A stretch of 64,000 nt of DNA from Gammaproteobacteria bacterium UBA5109 (GTDB lineage: Bacteria > Pseudomonadota > Gammaproteobacteria > Pseudomonadales > Pseudohongiellaceae): the NCBI GenBank assembly GCA_002414385.1, contig DHZH01000001.1, positions 458,810 to 522,809 on the forward strand. Reading direction: 5' to 3'. This document shows positions 26,238 through 34,502 of the stretch, one piece after another. The translations under genes and the position numbers were made by a program. Each line of letters opens with the position of its first letter. The stretch's first letter is position 1. The notes below the pieces were generated by a model, which saw only the letters and a program-made list of their open reading frames with translations, was not told the origin of the DNA and made no database searches.

Positions 26238-26618
26238 ATGTATCTGACGCTTAAAACACTTCATATGACCTTCGCGCTGTTGAGTTTTACCGCTTTTTTG
26301 TGGCGCTCATACTTGATGTATATTGATTCCCGTCTGCTGAACAATAATAGTCTGACGCTATGCTGTCATGGCATCGATGGCATGTTTTTGACCTTCGGGC
26401 TATGGATGGCTTTCATGGTTAATTTTGGGTTGTTCAACCAGCCCTGGTTGAGCATGAAAGTACTATTGCTGATGTTTTATCTGTTTTTTGTCGGCCAGAC
26501 CCTGAGCCGGGCTAAAACCAAGAAGTTCCGAATCTTTGCCTTTTTTTGCGGTGTCTTCACTTTCCTATATATTGTCGGTATCGCAATCAATAAAACGCCA
26601 TTGAGCTGGTTTGGTTAG
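26238..26618 (+). CDS. SirB2 family membrane protein, paralogue 1
   Basis: A 126-residue protein with four membrane helices. LKTLHMTFALLSFTAFLWRSYLMY, CCHGIDGMFLTFGLWMAFMV and LSMKVLLLMFYLFFVGQTLSRAKTKK match the SirB2 family. A second SirB2 gene follows at 26676; the two look like a divergent tandem duplication. Function unknown despite the name, which comes from a Salmonella invasion regulator locus. Confidence 0.85.
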   Translation: MYLTLKTLHMTFALLSFTAFLWRSYLMYIDSRLLNNNSLTLCCHGIDGMFLTFGLWMAFMVNFGLFNQPWLSMKVLLLMFYLFFVGQTLSRAKTKKFRIFAFFCGVFTFLYIVGIAINKTPLSWFG

Positions 26619-26675
26619 GGTTCCTTAATAGGCCCGGATCTAGCCCCGACCCAGGCCCGAACAAAGGAGCATGCC

Positions 26676-27071
26676 GTGAGTGCTTACCAGGTTTTACTTA
26701 CGATTCATGTGAGCTGTGCTTTTATCAGCATCAGTGGCTTTATGCTGCGCTATTACTGGAAAATAAAGCATCCTGCACTATTGCGGCACAGGCTGGTGAA
26801 GGTTCTGCCGCATGTAATTGATACCCTGTTTCTGCTCAGTGCCATTGGGCTGCTATCTGTGCTGAGTTTTGGCCTGCTTAACCAGGGCTGGTTGATGCAT
26901 AAAATCGGTTTGCTGGCAGTTTATATCGTGCTGGGTATGATCGCGCTGGGAAACAAATACACAAAACGCCGCCGCCTGATTGCCTTTATCGCAGCCGTGC
27001 TGGTGTTCATTTACATTCTCGGGATTGCTTTCACCAAAACAGCACTGAGCTGGCTGCTTTATCTATTCTAG
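26676..27071 (+). CDS. SirB2 family membrane protein, paralogue 2
   Basis: A 131-residue SirB2 protein with the same layout as its neighbour: LLTIHVSCAFISISGFMLRYYWK, LPHVIDTLFLLSAIGLL, HKIGLLAVYIVLGMIALGNKYTKRR. It starts with GTG at 26676, with AAAGGAG at 26664-26670 as ribosome binding site. It ends tail-to-tail with the next minus-strand gene, overlapping by 9 nt. Confidence 0.85.
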   Translation: MSAYQVLLTIHVSCAFISISGFMLRYYWKIKHPALLRHRLVKVLPHVIDTLFLLSAIGLLSVLSFGLLNQGWLMHKIGLLAVYIVLGMIALGNKYTKRRRLIAFIAAVLVFIYILGIAFTKTALSWLLYLF

Positions 27072-27650
27072 GCCGGATGCTTTGTTGTAAACGCGGGTCA
27101 GCTCCACGCCTGTGGACATACCGTTAGGCTGAATATAAAGCTCAACAGTCAGTAAGGAGCCGTTTTCTCCCTGTGAGATGGTATAGCGCTCATCCGTAAA
27201 GCCCCCATCACGTGGCCGCGCTTCAACAATCAATGTGTCGTCCTGCCACAATCCCCAGGAAAAATCCTCGACTTCGTCAATGCCGCTGAGACTGACCCTG
27301 GCACCCCGATTATCCAGGTACACCGGGCGGGTATAGTCACCATAGACAAAGGTATATTCGTCCTCGGCTATATCGATATCCAGGGTGTCTTCGTAGGAAA
27401 TATAGTCATACAGCTCCTGTTCAACCGGGCCGCCGCGATAGTATTCATCATCACTGTTGAACATGCCTTTGTTGACTTCAAAACCGGAAGCCTGCAGGGC
27501 AATTTCAACTTTTTCATCGGTGGTTTCGCTGAGTTCTTCATTGATTACCCAGTGACCCGCCAGCGGGTTTTCCTGGGCCTGAAGCAGTGGAGCAAGCAGC
27601 AGGAGGCCAAGAGGAAACAGCAGCTGTTGTATGGTGACAGATATTCGCAT
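27063..27650 (-). CDS. Secreted protein of unknown family
   Basis: A 195-residue protein with signal peptide (LLFPLGLLLLAPLLQAQ) and a mature beta-rich region rich in acidic residues (GHWVINEELSETTDEKVEIALQASGFE, DIAEDEYTFVYGDYTRPVYLDN, FSWGLWQDDTLIVEARPRDGGFTDERY). The last part resembles lipocalin/META-like folds that bind small molecules, but I do not recognise the family. ATG at 27650 chosen over TTG at 27656. Confidence 0.65.
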   Translation of the reverse strand: MRISVTIQQLLFPLGLLLLAPLLQAQENPLAGHWVINEELSETTDEKVEIALQASGFEVNKGMFNSDDEYYRGGPVEQELYDYISYEDTLDIDIAEDEYTFVYGDYTRPVYLDNRGARVSLSGIDEVEDFSWGLWQDDTLIVEARPRDGGFTDERYTISQGENGSLLTVELYIQPNGMSTGVELTRVYNKASGLE

Positions 27651-27713
27651 ACGCAAAGTTTAGAATTTTTTTTAACAGAATGCTAAATTGTTCGCTTACG
27701 AGGAGTCAGATCA

Positions 27714-28601
27714 TTGTCCAGCCTGAACGCCGCTCTAGCCGAATTTATTGAACAGGAACAATTGCCGGAAACCTATCGAGATACGGTGGAGCAGTGGTTT
27801 ATTCCCCTGGCGGAAGACATCCTGCGCCGGGTTGCGGTCAATGAAGGTCCTTTTGTGCTGGGCATTAACGGGTGCCAGGGAAGTGGCAAATCGACGCTAG
27901 CTGCCCTGCTGGTGATCCTGTTTCAGGAAATGACTGGAATCAAAAGCATCAACCTTTCACTGGATGATTTTTACCTGACGCGGGCTGAGCGTAAAACGCT
28001 CGCCGAACAGGTACATCCCTTGCTGATGACTCGTGGTGTACCCGGCACGCATGATGTTCCCCTGGCCATGGATATAATTGCCGCGCTGAAGTCTGGTGAG
28101 CCAGTGGCTATTCCACGGTTTGACAAGGCCACGGATGAGCGCTTTGCAGCGAATCTCTGGCCACAGATCAAGGCTCCCGTGGATGTCATCATCATGGAAG
28201 GCTGGTGCCTTGGCGTCAGGGCACAAAAACCGCATGAACTGCAAAAGCCCCTGAACATTCTGGAAGCCGAGGAAGATGCTGAAGGTCTATGGAGAACTTA
28301 TGTCAATGAAAAACTTGAGCATGAATACCGGGGCTTTTTTGGCCTTCTGGATATGCTGGTGATGCTCAGGGCTCCGGGATTTGAGCGGGTAATTGACTGG
28401 CGCCTGCAGCAGGAAGAAAAACTGGCAGCCAGGGTAGAAAATAAAAACACAAAACGAATCATGTCGCGGGACCAGCTGATTCGTTTTATTTCACATTATG
28501 AACGCCTGACCCGGCATGCTCTGAGCACTTTGCCGGATCAGGCCGATGTGGTTTTACAGCTCAGGCAGGACCAGAGCATTGAGGCAAAGCTTAAAGGCTA
28601 G
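27714..28601 (+). CDS. D-glycerate 3-kinase-like P-loop kinase
   Basis: A 295-residue kinase of the YggC/GLYK (glycerate 3-kinase) group. FVLGINGCQGSGKSTLAALLV is the Walker A region, SINLSLDDFYLTRAER and VHPLLMTRGVPGTHDVPLAM match the substrate region, and PRFDKATDERF and IIMEGWCLGVRA are family hallmarks. It would phosphorylate D-glycerate in glyoxylate or photorespiratory-type metabolism. It starts with TTG at 27714; AGGAGT at 27701-27706 gives a good ribosome binding site. Full length for the family. Confidence 0.9.
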   Translation: MSSLNAALAEFIEQEQLPETYRDTVEQWFIPLAEDILRRVAVNEGPFVLGINGCQGSGKSTLAALLVILFQEMTGIKSINLSLDDFYLTRAERKTLAEQVHPLLMTRGVPGTHDVPLAMDIIAALKSGEPVAIPRFDKATDERFAANLWPQIKAPVDVIIMEGWCLGVRAQKPHELQKPLNILEAEEDAEGLWRTYVNEKLEHEYRGFFGLLDMLVMLRAPGFERVIDWRLQQEEKLAARVENKNTKRIMSRDQLIRFISHYERLTRHALSTLPDQADVVLQLRQDQSIEAKLKG

Positions 28602-28686
28602 TGCCAGTAACACCTCCATTGCCGTATCAGAACCTGCCTGCCAGTACAGTGCAAGACAGGTCGGCGAAGGTGTAGTGCTTCCGGGA

Positions 28687-29094
28687 TTATTCGAAGGGCA
28701 AGGTGATCGTGTCGAGCTCGGCGAAGTCTTCACTCATTGCCGTATCACCGGATTCCAGACCATTGGCCTCAAGGATAAAGGCAATCAGGGCGATATATTC
28801 ATCCATGTTGAGGTATTTGCCATTACCTTCCGGCATTTCTTCCCAGGTATAACGGGCCAGTTCCCCAAGGCTGCGGTCTTTCCAGCGATTGGCGAAAAAG
28901 AAGCCTTTCAGCGGGGTGCCAAATCGACCGTTTTCCAGGTTATCACCGTGGCACATCACACAAAATTCATCATACAGTGCCTCGCCACTTTCGACCTGAG
29001 CGTCGGTAAAGCTGAGTTCCTGGGCAGTACTGACCGAAGTCAAAAGGCTTAACATGAACAGGGAAGCTGAAAGAATAATGGTTTTCATAGTCAT
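28687..29094 (-). CDS. Secreted c-type cytochrome
   Basis: A 135-residue cytochrome c with signal peptide (ILSASLFMLSLLTSVSTAQ) and one haem motif CVMCH in FCVMCHGDNLENGRFG. GNGKYLNMDEYIALIAFILEANG supplies the distal Met-region helices. It should carry electrons in the periplasm. The gene lies alone. Its start may be ATG 29094 or 29088. Confidence 0.87.
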   Translation of the reverse strand: MTMKTIILSASLFMLSLLTSVSTAQELSFTDAQVESGEALYDEFCVMCHGDNLENGRFGTPLKGFFFANRWKDRSLGELARYTWEEMPEGNGKYLNMDEYIALIAFILEANGLESGDTAMSEDFAELDTITLPFE

Positions 29095-29201
29095 CTGTTA
29101 CTTTTCTTTAGGTCGTTTAAGGGCTGCATGCAGCAGCCAGTTTTTACAAAGCTCGCGATTCTAACATACTCAATCGCGTATGCCTGCCAGTGAATAGATT
29201 A

Positions 29202-29366
29202 TCAGGATTTTCTGAACAAAGGCTTAACCAGCCTGCGGTATGCCAGGGCAAAGCCAGTCCAGAGCATAAATAAACTGGTGAAGGAAACCAGGCCTGCAAT
29301 GGTTTGTCCCCAAAAGCCGGGACTTTGCCGGTATGTAAAAAGCGAAATAGCGCTGATCAGGTGCAT
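29202..29366 (-). pseudogene. C-terminal remnant of a PepSY-type membrane protein
   Basis: A 54-codon frame reads SPGFWGQTIAGLVSFTSL then FMLWTGFALAYRRLVKP, the last membrane helix and basic tail of PepSY-TM proteins, which assist siderophore or iron uptake. Nothing before it in frame encodes the rest of the protein. A Fur-box-like site lies about 47 nt upstream on the same strand. The simplest reading is an internal deletion that left the regulatory region and the last helix of an iron-regulated gene. It could instead be a real small membrane protein. Confidence 0.4.
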
Positions 29367-29412
29367 TCAGAAGACTGTGTTTCTTATCATTCCCAGAATT
29401 TATACAACAAAT

Positions 29413-29431
29413 ACAAATGATAATCATTCAC
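29413..29431 (-). promoter_or_regulatory. Fur-box-like operator
   Basis: Core ATGATAATCATT (29417-29428) is identical to the centre of the 19-bp Fur consensus; about 14 of 19 positions match. It stands upstream of the PepSY remnant on the minus strand. No intact iron gene is next to it. Confidence 0.5.
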
Positions 29432-29492
29432 TATATTTCAGGCAAGTGGACAGGAACACAGGGAGTGACTCAGTTTAAACTGTCCAGGGTTG

Positions 29493-29545
29493 TTCGGGGC
29501 TAAAGCCCCTCTTACCACGGACGTAGGAGGGGCTTTAGCCCCGAA
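29493..29545. repeat. Nested palindromic repeat
   Basis: Two perfect 19-nt inverted arms, TTCGGGGCTAAAGCCCCTC (29493-29511) and its complement (29527-29545), with a 15-nt spacer. Each arm also folds on itself (GGGGCT-AA-AGCCCC). This is the structure of REP/BIME elements. No T-run follows, so it is not a simple terminator. Confidence 0.75.
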
Positions 29546-29656
29546 TATAGAGAGGGCACAACTACACAAACTGAGACACTACCGGAACACACTGACAAGC
29601 CCTGCGCTTCTGGGCTACAATTTCACTCCCTGTAATTATTGATTTCAGAAAACCCG

Positions 29657-30454
29657 ATGCTAAAAAAAATATTGATCAGTCTTGGTGTGCTTGTAGTCCT
29701 GCTGGGCGGCGGTGTGTTTTATCTACTCAGCAATCTTGATGAAATCGTGCGTACGGCTATTGAAGATTATGGCAGCGAAGCGGTTGGCTCCCAGGTCAGT
29801 GTCGGGGCAGTCGAAATAAGCCTGCGGGAAGGCTCGGCATCCATTTTTAATTTCAGTATTGCCAACCCGCCGGGTTTCAGTGATGAAGACATGTTGCGTT
29901 TTGCTGAACTGAGTGTGGCTCTGGACCTGGGCAATCTCAGCTCCGAAAATGTCGGAATAGTCAGTATTGTGAGTACTGACCCCTTTGTCAGTTACGAGAG
30001 GGCGAACGGAACCACGAATATTGATATGGTCAGTGAAAGACTTGCCGGAGAAGCTCCTCAGGAACCTGAAGATGCCGGCGCGGAAAGTGAAATGAATTTA
30101 CAGATTGATGATGTCAGGATCCGTAATATCCAGGCCTCCATCAGTGATGACAGGTTGCGTAATCCGGTACAGGTCAGTCTGGGGGATATCACTTTGCAAA
30201 ATCTCTCCGGAACGCCTGCTGAAATTACGCAACAGATCCTGACGCCGGTCATGGCACAGCTTGCCAGATCAGCCAGTCAGGCTTTTTTAAACCTGGCCAA
30301 TGAGCTGTTTACCGAGGGTGCCGAAGAGTTGCGCAACCGGGTTGATGAAGGACGCCAGCAACTGGAAGACAGGGTTGATGAAACCCGTCAGCAACTTGAA
30401 GATTCGGTTGGTGAAGATATTCGTGAGGGGCTTGGCAACCTGTTCGGAAACTAA
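29657..30454 (+). CDS. AsmA-like/DUF748-like inner-membrane-anchored protein
   Basis: A 265-residue protein with one N-terminal helix (ILISLGVLVVLLGGGVFYLL) and a periplasmic AsmA-like domain: IEDYGSEAVGSQVSVGAVEISLREG and PPGFSDEDMLRFAELSVALDLGNL. AsmA-like proteins are linked to lipid transport to the outer membrane. The C-terminus has charged 13-residue repeats (RVDEGRQQLEDRVDETRQQL) predicted to form a coiled coil. ATG 29657 chosen over TTG 29639. Followed 19 nt later by a cytochrome gene. Confidence 0.72.
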   Translation: MLKKILISLGVLVVLLGGGVFYLLSNLDEIVRTAIEDYGSEAVGSQVSVGAVEISLREGSASIFNFSIANPPGFSDEDMLRFAELSVALDLGNLSSENVGIVSIVSTDPFVSYERANGTTNIDMVSERLAGEAPQEPEDAGAESEMNLQIDDVRIRNIQASISDDRLRNPVQVSLGDITLQNLSGTPAEITQQILTPVMAQLARSASQAFLNLANELFTEGAEELRNRVDEGRQQLEDRVDETRQQLEDSVGEDIREGLGNLFGN

Positions 30455-30473
30455 TTCTCTGTTGGAAAACACT

Positions 30474-30887
30474 GTGCAAGAAAACAAACGTATCTGGCTC
30501 GACTTGACAGTCGCATTTGTTCTGGTGGGCTTGCTGATTTTTGGCAGCCTGATGATCTATGAGCTTAATTTCGATGCCATGGAGGTGGAACTGGATGATG
30601 AACTGGCCCAGCGTGGACAGGAAATCTCCACCGAGCGGGGCTGTGTTGCCTGTCATACGGTTGATGGCAGCCTCGGCGTCGGACCAAGCTGGCGTAATAT
30701 GTTTGGCCGGACCCAAACGCTGACAGACGGAAGTACTGTGGTGGTGGACGCAGAGTATTTTCGTGAATCGATTCGCTTTCCCCGTCGCAAGGTGGTTGAG
30801 GGCTATCCCAATGTCATGTCGCCCTATATGATGGAAGAAGAGGAATTCGAAGCCCTTATTGCCTTTGCGCGTCGTCTTTCCCAGTAA
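30474..30887 (+). CDS. Membrane-anchored cytochrome c
   Basis: A 137-residue protein. One helix (LTVAFVLVGLLIFGSLMIY) anchors a periplasmic cytochrome c domain with haem motif CVACH in RGCVACHTVDGSLGVGPSWRNMFGR and the distal Met in NVMSPYMMEEEEFEALIAF. The GVGPSW...MFGR pattern is like the C-terminal cytochrome domain of cytochrome oxidase subunit II. Starts with GTG at 30474, GGA 7 nt upstream. The 3' end overlaps the converging AraC/OGT gene by 32 nt. Confidence 0.82.
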   Translation: MQENKRIWLDLTVAFVLVGLLIFGSLMIYELNFDAMEVELDDELAQRGQEISTERGCVACHTVDGSLGVGPSWRNMFGRTQTLTDGSTVVVDAEYFRESIRFPRRKVVEGYPNVMSPYMMEEEEFEALIAFARRLSQ

Positions 30888-31728
30888 GTCCCGAATTCAC
30901 CGCACCCTCGTATGCCAGAACCAGGCGTTTACGGGCTTTACCCCAGCGAAACTCTCCACTGTCCCCGATTTTTCTGATCACCCGATGGCAGGGAATCAGA
31001 TAGGCAATCTTGTTTCTGGCAATAGCCGATGCCGTTGCCCTTGCTGCAGTCTTTTTACCGATGGCATCAGCCAGCTCCTGATAGTGTGTCACCTGGCCAA
31101 AGGGAATTTTCAGCAGGGCTTCCCAGACCTGTACCTGAAACGGCGTACCTCGTAACAGGAGCGGGATTTCAGTTTTACTGCTGCCGGCAAACAGTTGTTG
31201 ATGATAGGGCAGGGTAATTGCGGAATCTTCCCGGATTGAGGCCAGAGCCCATTCTTCCCTGAACAGGTTTTCTGTGTCCTTATGCGCTTTTTCGACAAAA
31301 GCAAGGTGGCAGATACCGTGTTCCGAGACAGCCAGCAGATATTCGCCAAAAGGGGAATGGTGAAAAGCGAAGGAAAGTTTCAGCCTGTCTCCCAGGTTTT
31401 TATATTGTGCCGGGGTGATGGCCTGGGTACGGATAAATAATTCATGTGAGCGACCGCCACCGGATAGTCCTGCCTGGTAGGCCGCATCCAGGGTGGAATA
31501 GCCCTGATCCAGCAGTGTCTTCATGTACTCCCGGGTAAGAAACTGTAAAAAACGCTTGGGACTGATACCCACCCAGTTCACAAACAGGCGCTGGAAATAG
31601 TATTCGCTCAGGCCGACATGCCCGGCAACGTCGGCAAGCCGGGGTTGTTGCTGATGTTCCAGCAGCAGGTAGTCAATGGCTTTTTCAACCAGTTGATAAT
31701 GCTCACTGTCCTGCAGATCTGTACTCAT
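30856..31728 (-). CDS. AraC-type regulator fused to O6-methylguanine-DNA methyltransferase
   Basis: A 290-residue Ada-like protein without the N-terminal zinc/phosphotriester domain. Residues about 10-105 are an AraC helix-turn-helix pair (AIDYLLLEHQQQPRLADVAGHVGLSEYYFQRLFVNWVGISPKRFLQF). The C-terminal half is an OGT domain with the alkyl-accepting Cys in IPCHRVIRKIG and GTPFQVQVWEALLKIPFGQVTHY before it. It should remove methyl groups from O6-methylguanine, and may regulate its own or other genes. ATG 31728 is chosen because it begins the AraC domain. Confidence 0.9.
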   Translation of the reverse strand: MSTDLQDSEHYQLVEKAIDYLLLEHQQQPRLADVAGHVGLSEYYFQRLFVNWVGISPKRFLQFLTREYMKTLLDQGYSTLDAAYQAGLSGGGRSHELFIRTQAITPAQYKNLGDRLKLSFAFHHSPFGEYLLAVSEHGICHLAFVEKAHKDTENLFREEWALASIREDSAITLPYHQQLFAGSSKTEIPLLLRGTPFQVQVWEALLKIPFGQVTHYQELADAIGKKTAARATASAIARNKIAYLIPCHRVIRKIGDSGEFRWGKARKRLVLAYEGAVNSGLTGKDDAQRQ

Positions 31729-31833
31729 GAGCAGAAATCTACCTGTCCTGCCTGCAAAAAGAAATCCGTTTCTTGCTCCTGGCTGATGCTCCTGATGGTA
31801 ATTTATCAGCAAGTAGTAATAGAATGCGCTGCC

Positions 31834-33291
31834 ATGTGGAACAGTTTTAGTACCCGCCAGAAAATCGGGCTGGTCTTTGGACCGGTATTATTTATTACCA
31901 TGCTTGTCATGCCATTGCCGGAAGGCATGAGCCCGGAAGCAGCCCGTGTGGCAGCAGTGGCTTTTTTAATGGCTGCATTCTGGATTTCTGAAGCCGTTCC
32001 GATTCCGGCCACAGCCATGCTGCCGATTTTTCTGTTTCCTGCACTGCAGGTCATGTCCACGGCTGCAACGACAATCAACTACGGCAACCAGATCAACTTC
32101 CTTTACATAGGCGGTTTCATGATCGCCATTGCCATGCAGCGCTGGGACTTACACCGGCGCATTGCCCTGACCATCATCGTCAGGGTCGGCAGTAACCCGC
32201 AGATGCTGCTGCTGGGTTTTATGCTGGCCACCGCCCTGCTATCCATGTGGATCAGTAATACGGCCACTGCAATGATGATGGTTCCAGTGGCGATGGCCAT
32301 TATTGAACAGAACAAGCGTCATGAACATCTGGAAAATGCCCTGGTCGGCGATGATCCATTCGGCCTGTCCCTGATGCTGGGAATTGCCTTTGCCGCCTCG
32401 ATAGGCGGGGTATCGACCCTGGTAGGGACACCGCCCAACGCCATTCTGGCCGGTATTGCGGCTACCGTTTATGACATTGAGATCATTTTTTTCGACTGGA
32501 TGAAACTGGCCGTGCCTGCTTCGGCCACCATGCTGGCGCTTACCTGGTTTGTATTGCAGCTAAAGCTCAAGGATGTGCACAAGAGCGAGGAAGAAAACCG
32601 GCAGTTACGGGCAAGTGTCAGACATGAACTGCAGGACATGGGCTCCATTACCCAGGAAGAAAGGCATGTTGCCATCGTCTTCGGGATGGTGGCTGCTGCC
32701 TGGATATTGCGGGGTCTGGTGGACTTTCCGGCGCTGGTCATGGTGGCCGATTCAGCCATCGCCATGCTGGGGGCATTTATTCTATTCATTATACCGGCCC
32801 GGCGGGAAAACGGTGGTTTTCTGCTGGACTGGGAAACCGCCAAAAATATCCCCTGGGATGTCATTATTCTGATGGGTGGAGGTTTTGCGCTGGCTGCCGG
32901 TTTCTCCGAGAGTGGCCTGACGGAATGGCTGGCCAATCAGCTTTCCGTGCTGCAGGGAGTGCACTTTTTCATCATTATCGCTGCGGTCGTTCTCATGGTT
33001 ATTTTCCTGACCGAAATGACCTCCAATGCTGCCACGGCTACCCTGTTTATTCCGGTGATGGGGGCGCTGGCAGTCAGTATGGACCTGCATCCCTTTGCCC
33101 TGATGGTGCCCGCGGCCCTGGCTGCTTCCATGGCTTTCATGCTGCCCGTGGCAACGCCGCCCAATGCCATTGTCTTTGCCAGCCGACAGATCAGGATTGC
33201 GCAAATGGCCAGTACCGGTATCAAACTGAACCTTATCGCCACCGTGGTCATCAGCGTAATCAGTTACTTCCTGCTGCCGCTGATTCTTTAA
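31834..33291 (+). CDS. SLC13/DASS family anion:sodium symporter
   Basis: A 485-residue transporter with about 11-12 helices. The two SNT signatures of the dicarboxylate/sodium-symporter family are present as WISNTATAMMMVPVAMAI and EMTSNAATATLFIPVMGAL, each followed by the substrate loop (GGVSTLVGTPPNAILAG and VATPPNAIVF). These proteins import C4-dicarboxylates, citrate or sulfate with sodium. The exact substrate is not identifiable. The start is taken at ATG 31834, directly before the first helix; upstream in-frame sequence overlaps the divergent gene. Confidence 0.93.
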   Translation: MWNSFSTRQKIGLVFGPVLFITMLVMPLPEGMSPEAARVAAVAFLMAAFWISEAVPIPATAMLPIFLFPALQVMSTAATTINYGNQINFLYIGGFMIAIAMQRWDLHRRIALTIIVRVGSNPQMLLLGFMLATALLSMWISNTATAMMMVPVAMAIIEQNKRHEHLENALVGDDPFGLSLMLGIAFAASIGGVSTLVGTPPNAILAGIAATVYDIEIIFFDWMKLAVPASATMLALTWFVLQLKLKDVHKSEEENRQLRASVRHELQDMGSITQEERHVAIVFGMVAAAWILRGLVDFPALVMVADSAIAMLGAFILFIIPARRENGGFLLDWETAKNIPWDVIILMGGGFALAAGFSESGLTEWLANQLSVLQGVHFFIIIAAVVLMVIFLTEMTSNAATATLFIPVMGALAVSMDLHPFALMVPAALAASMAFMLPVATPPNAIVFASRQIRIAQMASTGIKLNLIATVVISVISYFLLPLIL

Positions 33292-33294
33292 TTT

Positions 33295-33329
33295 GGTGTC
33301 AGAGTAAATCCAGGATTTACTCTGACACC
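33295..33329. repeat. Perfect palindrome between transporter genes
   Basis: Two 17-nt arms, GGTGTCAGAGTAAATCC (33295-33311) and its exact complement (33313-33329), with a single-base loop. No T-run follows. Similar palindromes occur as dispersed repeats in Gammaproteobacteria. Confidence 0.7.
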
Positions 33330-33428
33330 GTTTGCTGGATATCACACTATTTCTTTACTCGGCACCCCCTTTGTGGCAAGTTTTTGCTTGGGCAACAGGG
33401 GAGTCTTATTCCATTGGAAGATAAAGGC

Positions 33429-34490
33429 ATGAAAATCGTGAATCTGGGTATCGTTGCCCTGATGGTCATGCTGACGTTTTATCTGTTGATTGCCGGCCAG
33501 GAAGTGATTCTGCCCTTTGTGATCGCTCTGGTATTCTGGTATCTGATCAACCTGTTGGCCAAATCCTATCAGCGACTGGAAATTTCCGGTCATAATATGC
33601 CCGGCTGGTTTTGTTTTGCGCTTTCCCTCCTGAGTTTTGTAGCCATGTTCTGGGGTACGGTCAAGGTAATTTCCATGAATGTTGATGGCGTACTGGAAGT
33701 GGCACCCACTTATCAGGCTAACCTCGAGAGTAAAATGAACAGCCTCCTGGCTTACTTTGGTATTGAGCAGGCACCAACAATTGAACAGCTGATTGAACAG
33801 ATCAATTTGCGGCAGTTTATATCCTCTACCGCTTTATCACTGACCAGCATCGTTGCCAATAGTGGACTTACCCTGATTTATCTAGCGTTTTTGTTTATTG
33901 AGCAGAAAAACATGGATAAGAAATTATCCGCACTGATTGGCGAAAATGGCAAGCAAGAAGGCGTCCGAAAATTATTACGCCGCATCAGTGATGATGTGCG
34001 TAAATATGTCACGATCAAACTGATTGCCAGTCTCTGCACAGGTACGCTTAGTTTTATCTTCCTGCTGGTGATTGGCGTTGATTTCGCGGCTTTCTGGGCC
34101 TTGCTGATTTTTTTACTGAATTTTATTCCGACTATTGGTTCAATCATTGCGACGATTTTCCCTGCGCTGATTACGCTGGTGCAGTTCGATACGCTGGGAC
34201 CTTTCTTTCTGGTTGCCGGTGGCCTGACCAGCATTCAGGTTTTAATCGGTAATATTCTGGAGCCGAAATTTACCGGTTCCACGCTGAATCTCAGTCCGAC
34301 CATCATTCTGTTGAATCTGTCTCTGTGGGGCGTGATCTGGGGAATTCCGGGCATGTTTTTAAGCGTACCCTTTATGGTCATCAGCATGATTGTCTTTTCT
34401 CACCTGCCGCAGACCCGCACCATCGCTGTACTGCTATCCAGCGATGGGCGACTCAGCAATCTGGAAGAGGATGAATCAAAGCCTCTCTAG
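33429..34490 (+). CDS. AI-2E family transporter
   Basis: A 353-residue membrane protein of the AI-2 exporter (TqsA/YdiK) superfamily. About eight helices; LLALLIFLLNFIPTIGSIIATIFPALITLVQF and NILEPKFTGSTLNLSPTIILLNLSLWGVIWGIPGMFLSVPFMV are the diagnostic regions. Family members export autoinducer-2 or act as Na+/H+ antiporters; which applies here is unknown. GGAAG 8 nt upstream supports ATG 33429. Confidence 0.9.
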   Translation: MKIVNLGIVALMVMLTFYLLIAGQEVILPFVIALVFWYLINLLAKSYQRLEISGHNMPGWFCFALSLLSFVAMFWGTVKVISMNVDGVLEVAPTYQANLESKMNSLLAYFGIEQAPTIEQLIEQINLRQFISSTALSLTSIVANSGLTLIYLAFLFIEQKNMDKKLSALIGENGKQEGVRKLLRRISDDVRKYVTIKLIASLCTGTLSFIFLLVIGVDFAAFWALLIFLLNFIPTIGSIIATIFPALITLVQFDTLGPFFLVAGGLTSIQVLIGNILEPKFTGSTLNLSPTIILLNLSLWGVIWGIPGMFLSVPFMVISMIVFSHLPQTRTIAVLLSSDGRLSNLEEDESKPL

Positions 34491-34502
34491 CAAACTCCAG
34501 AC

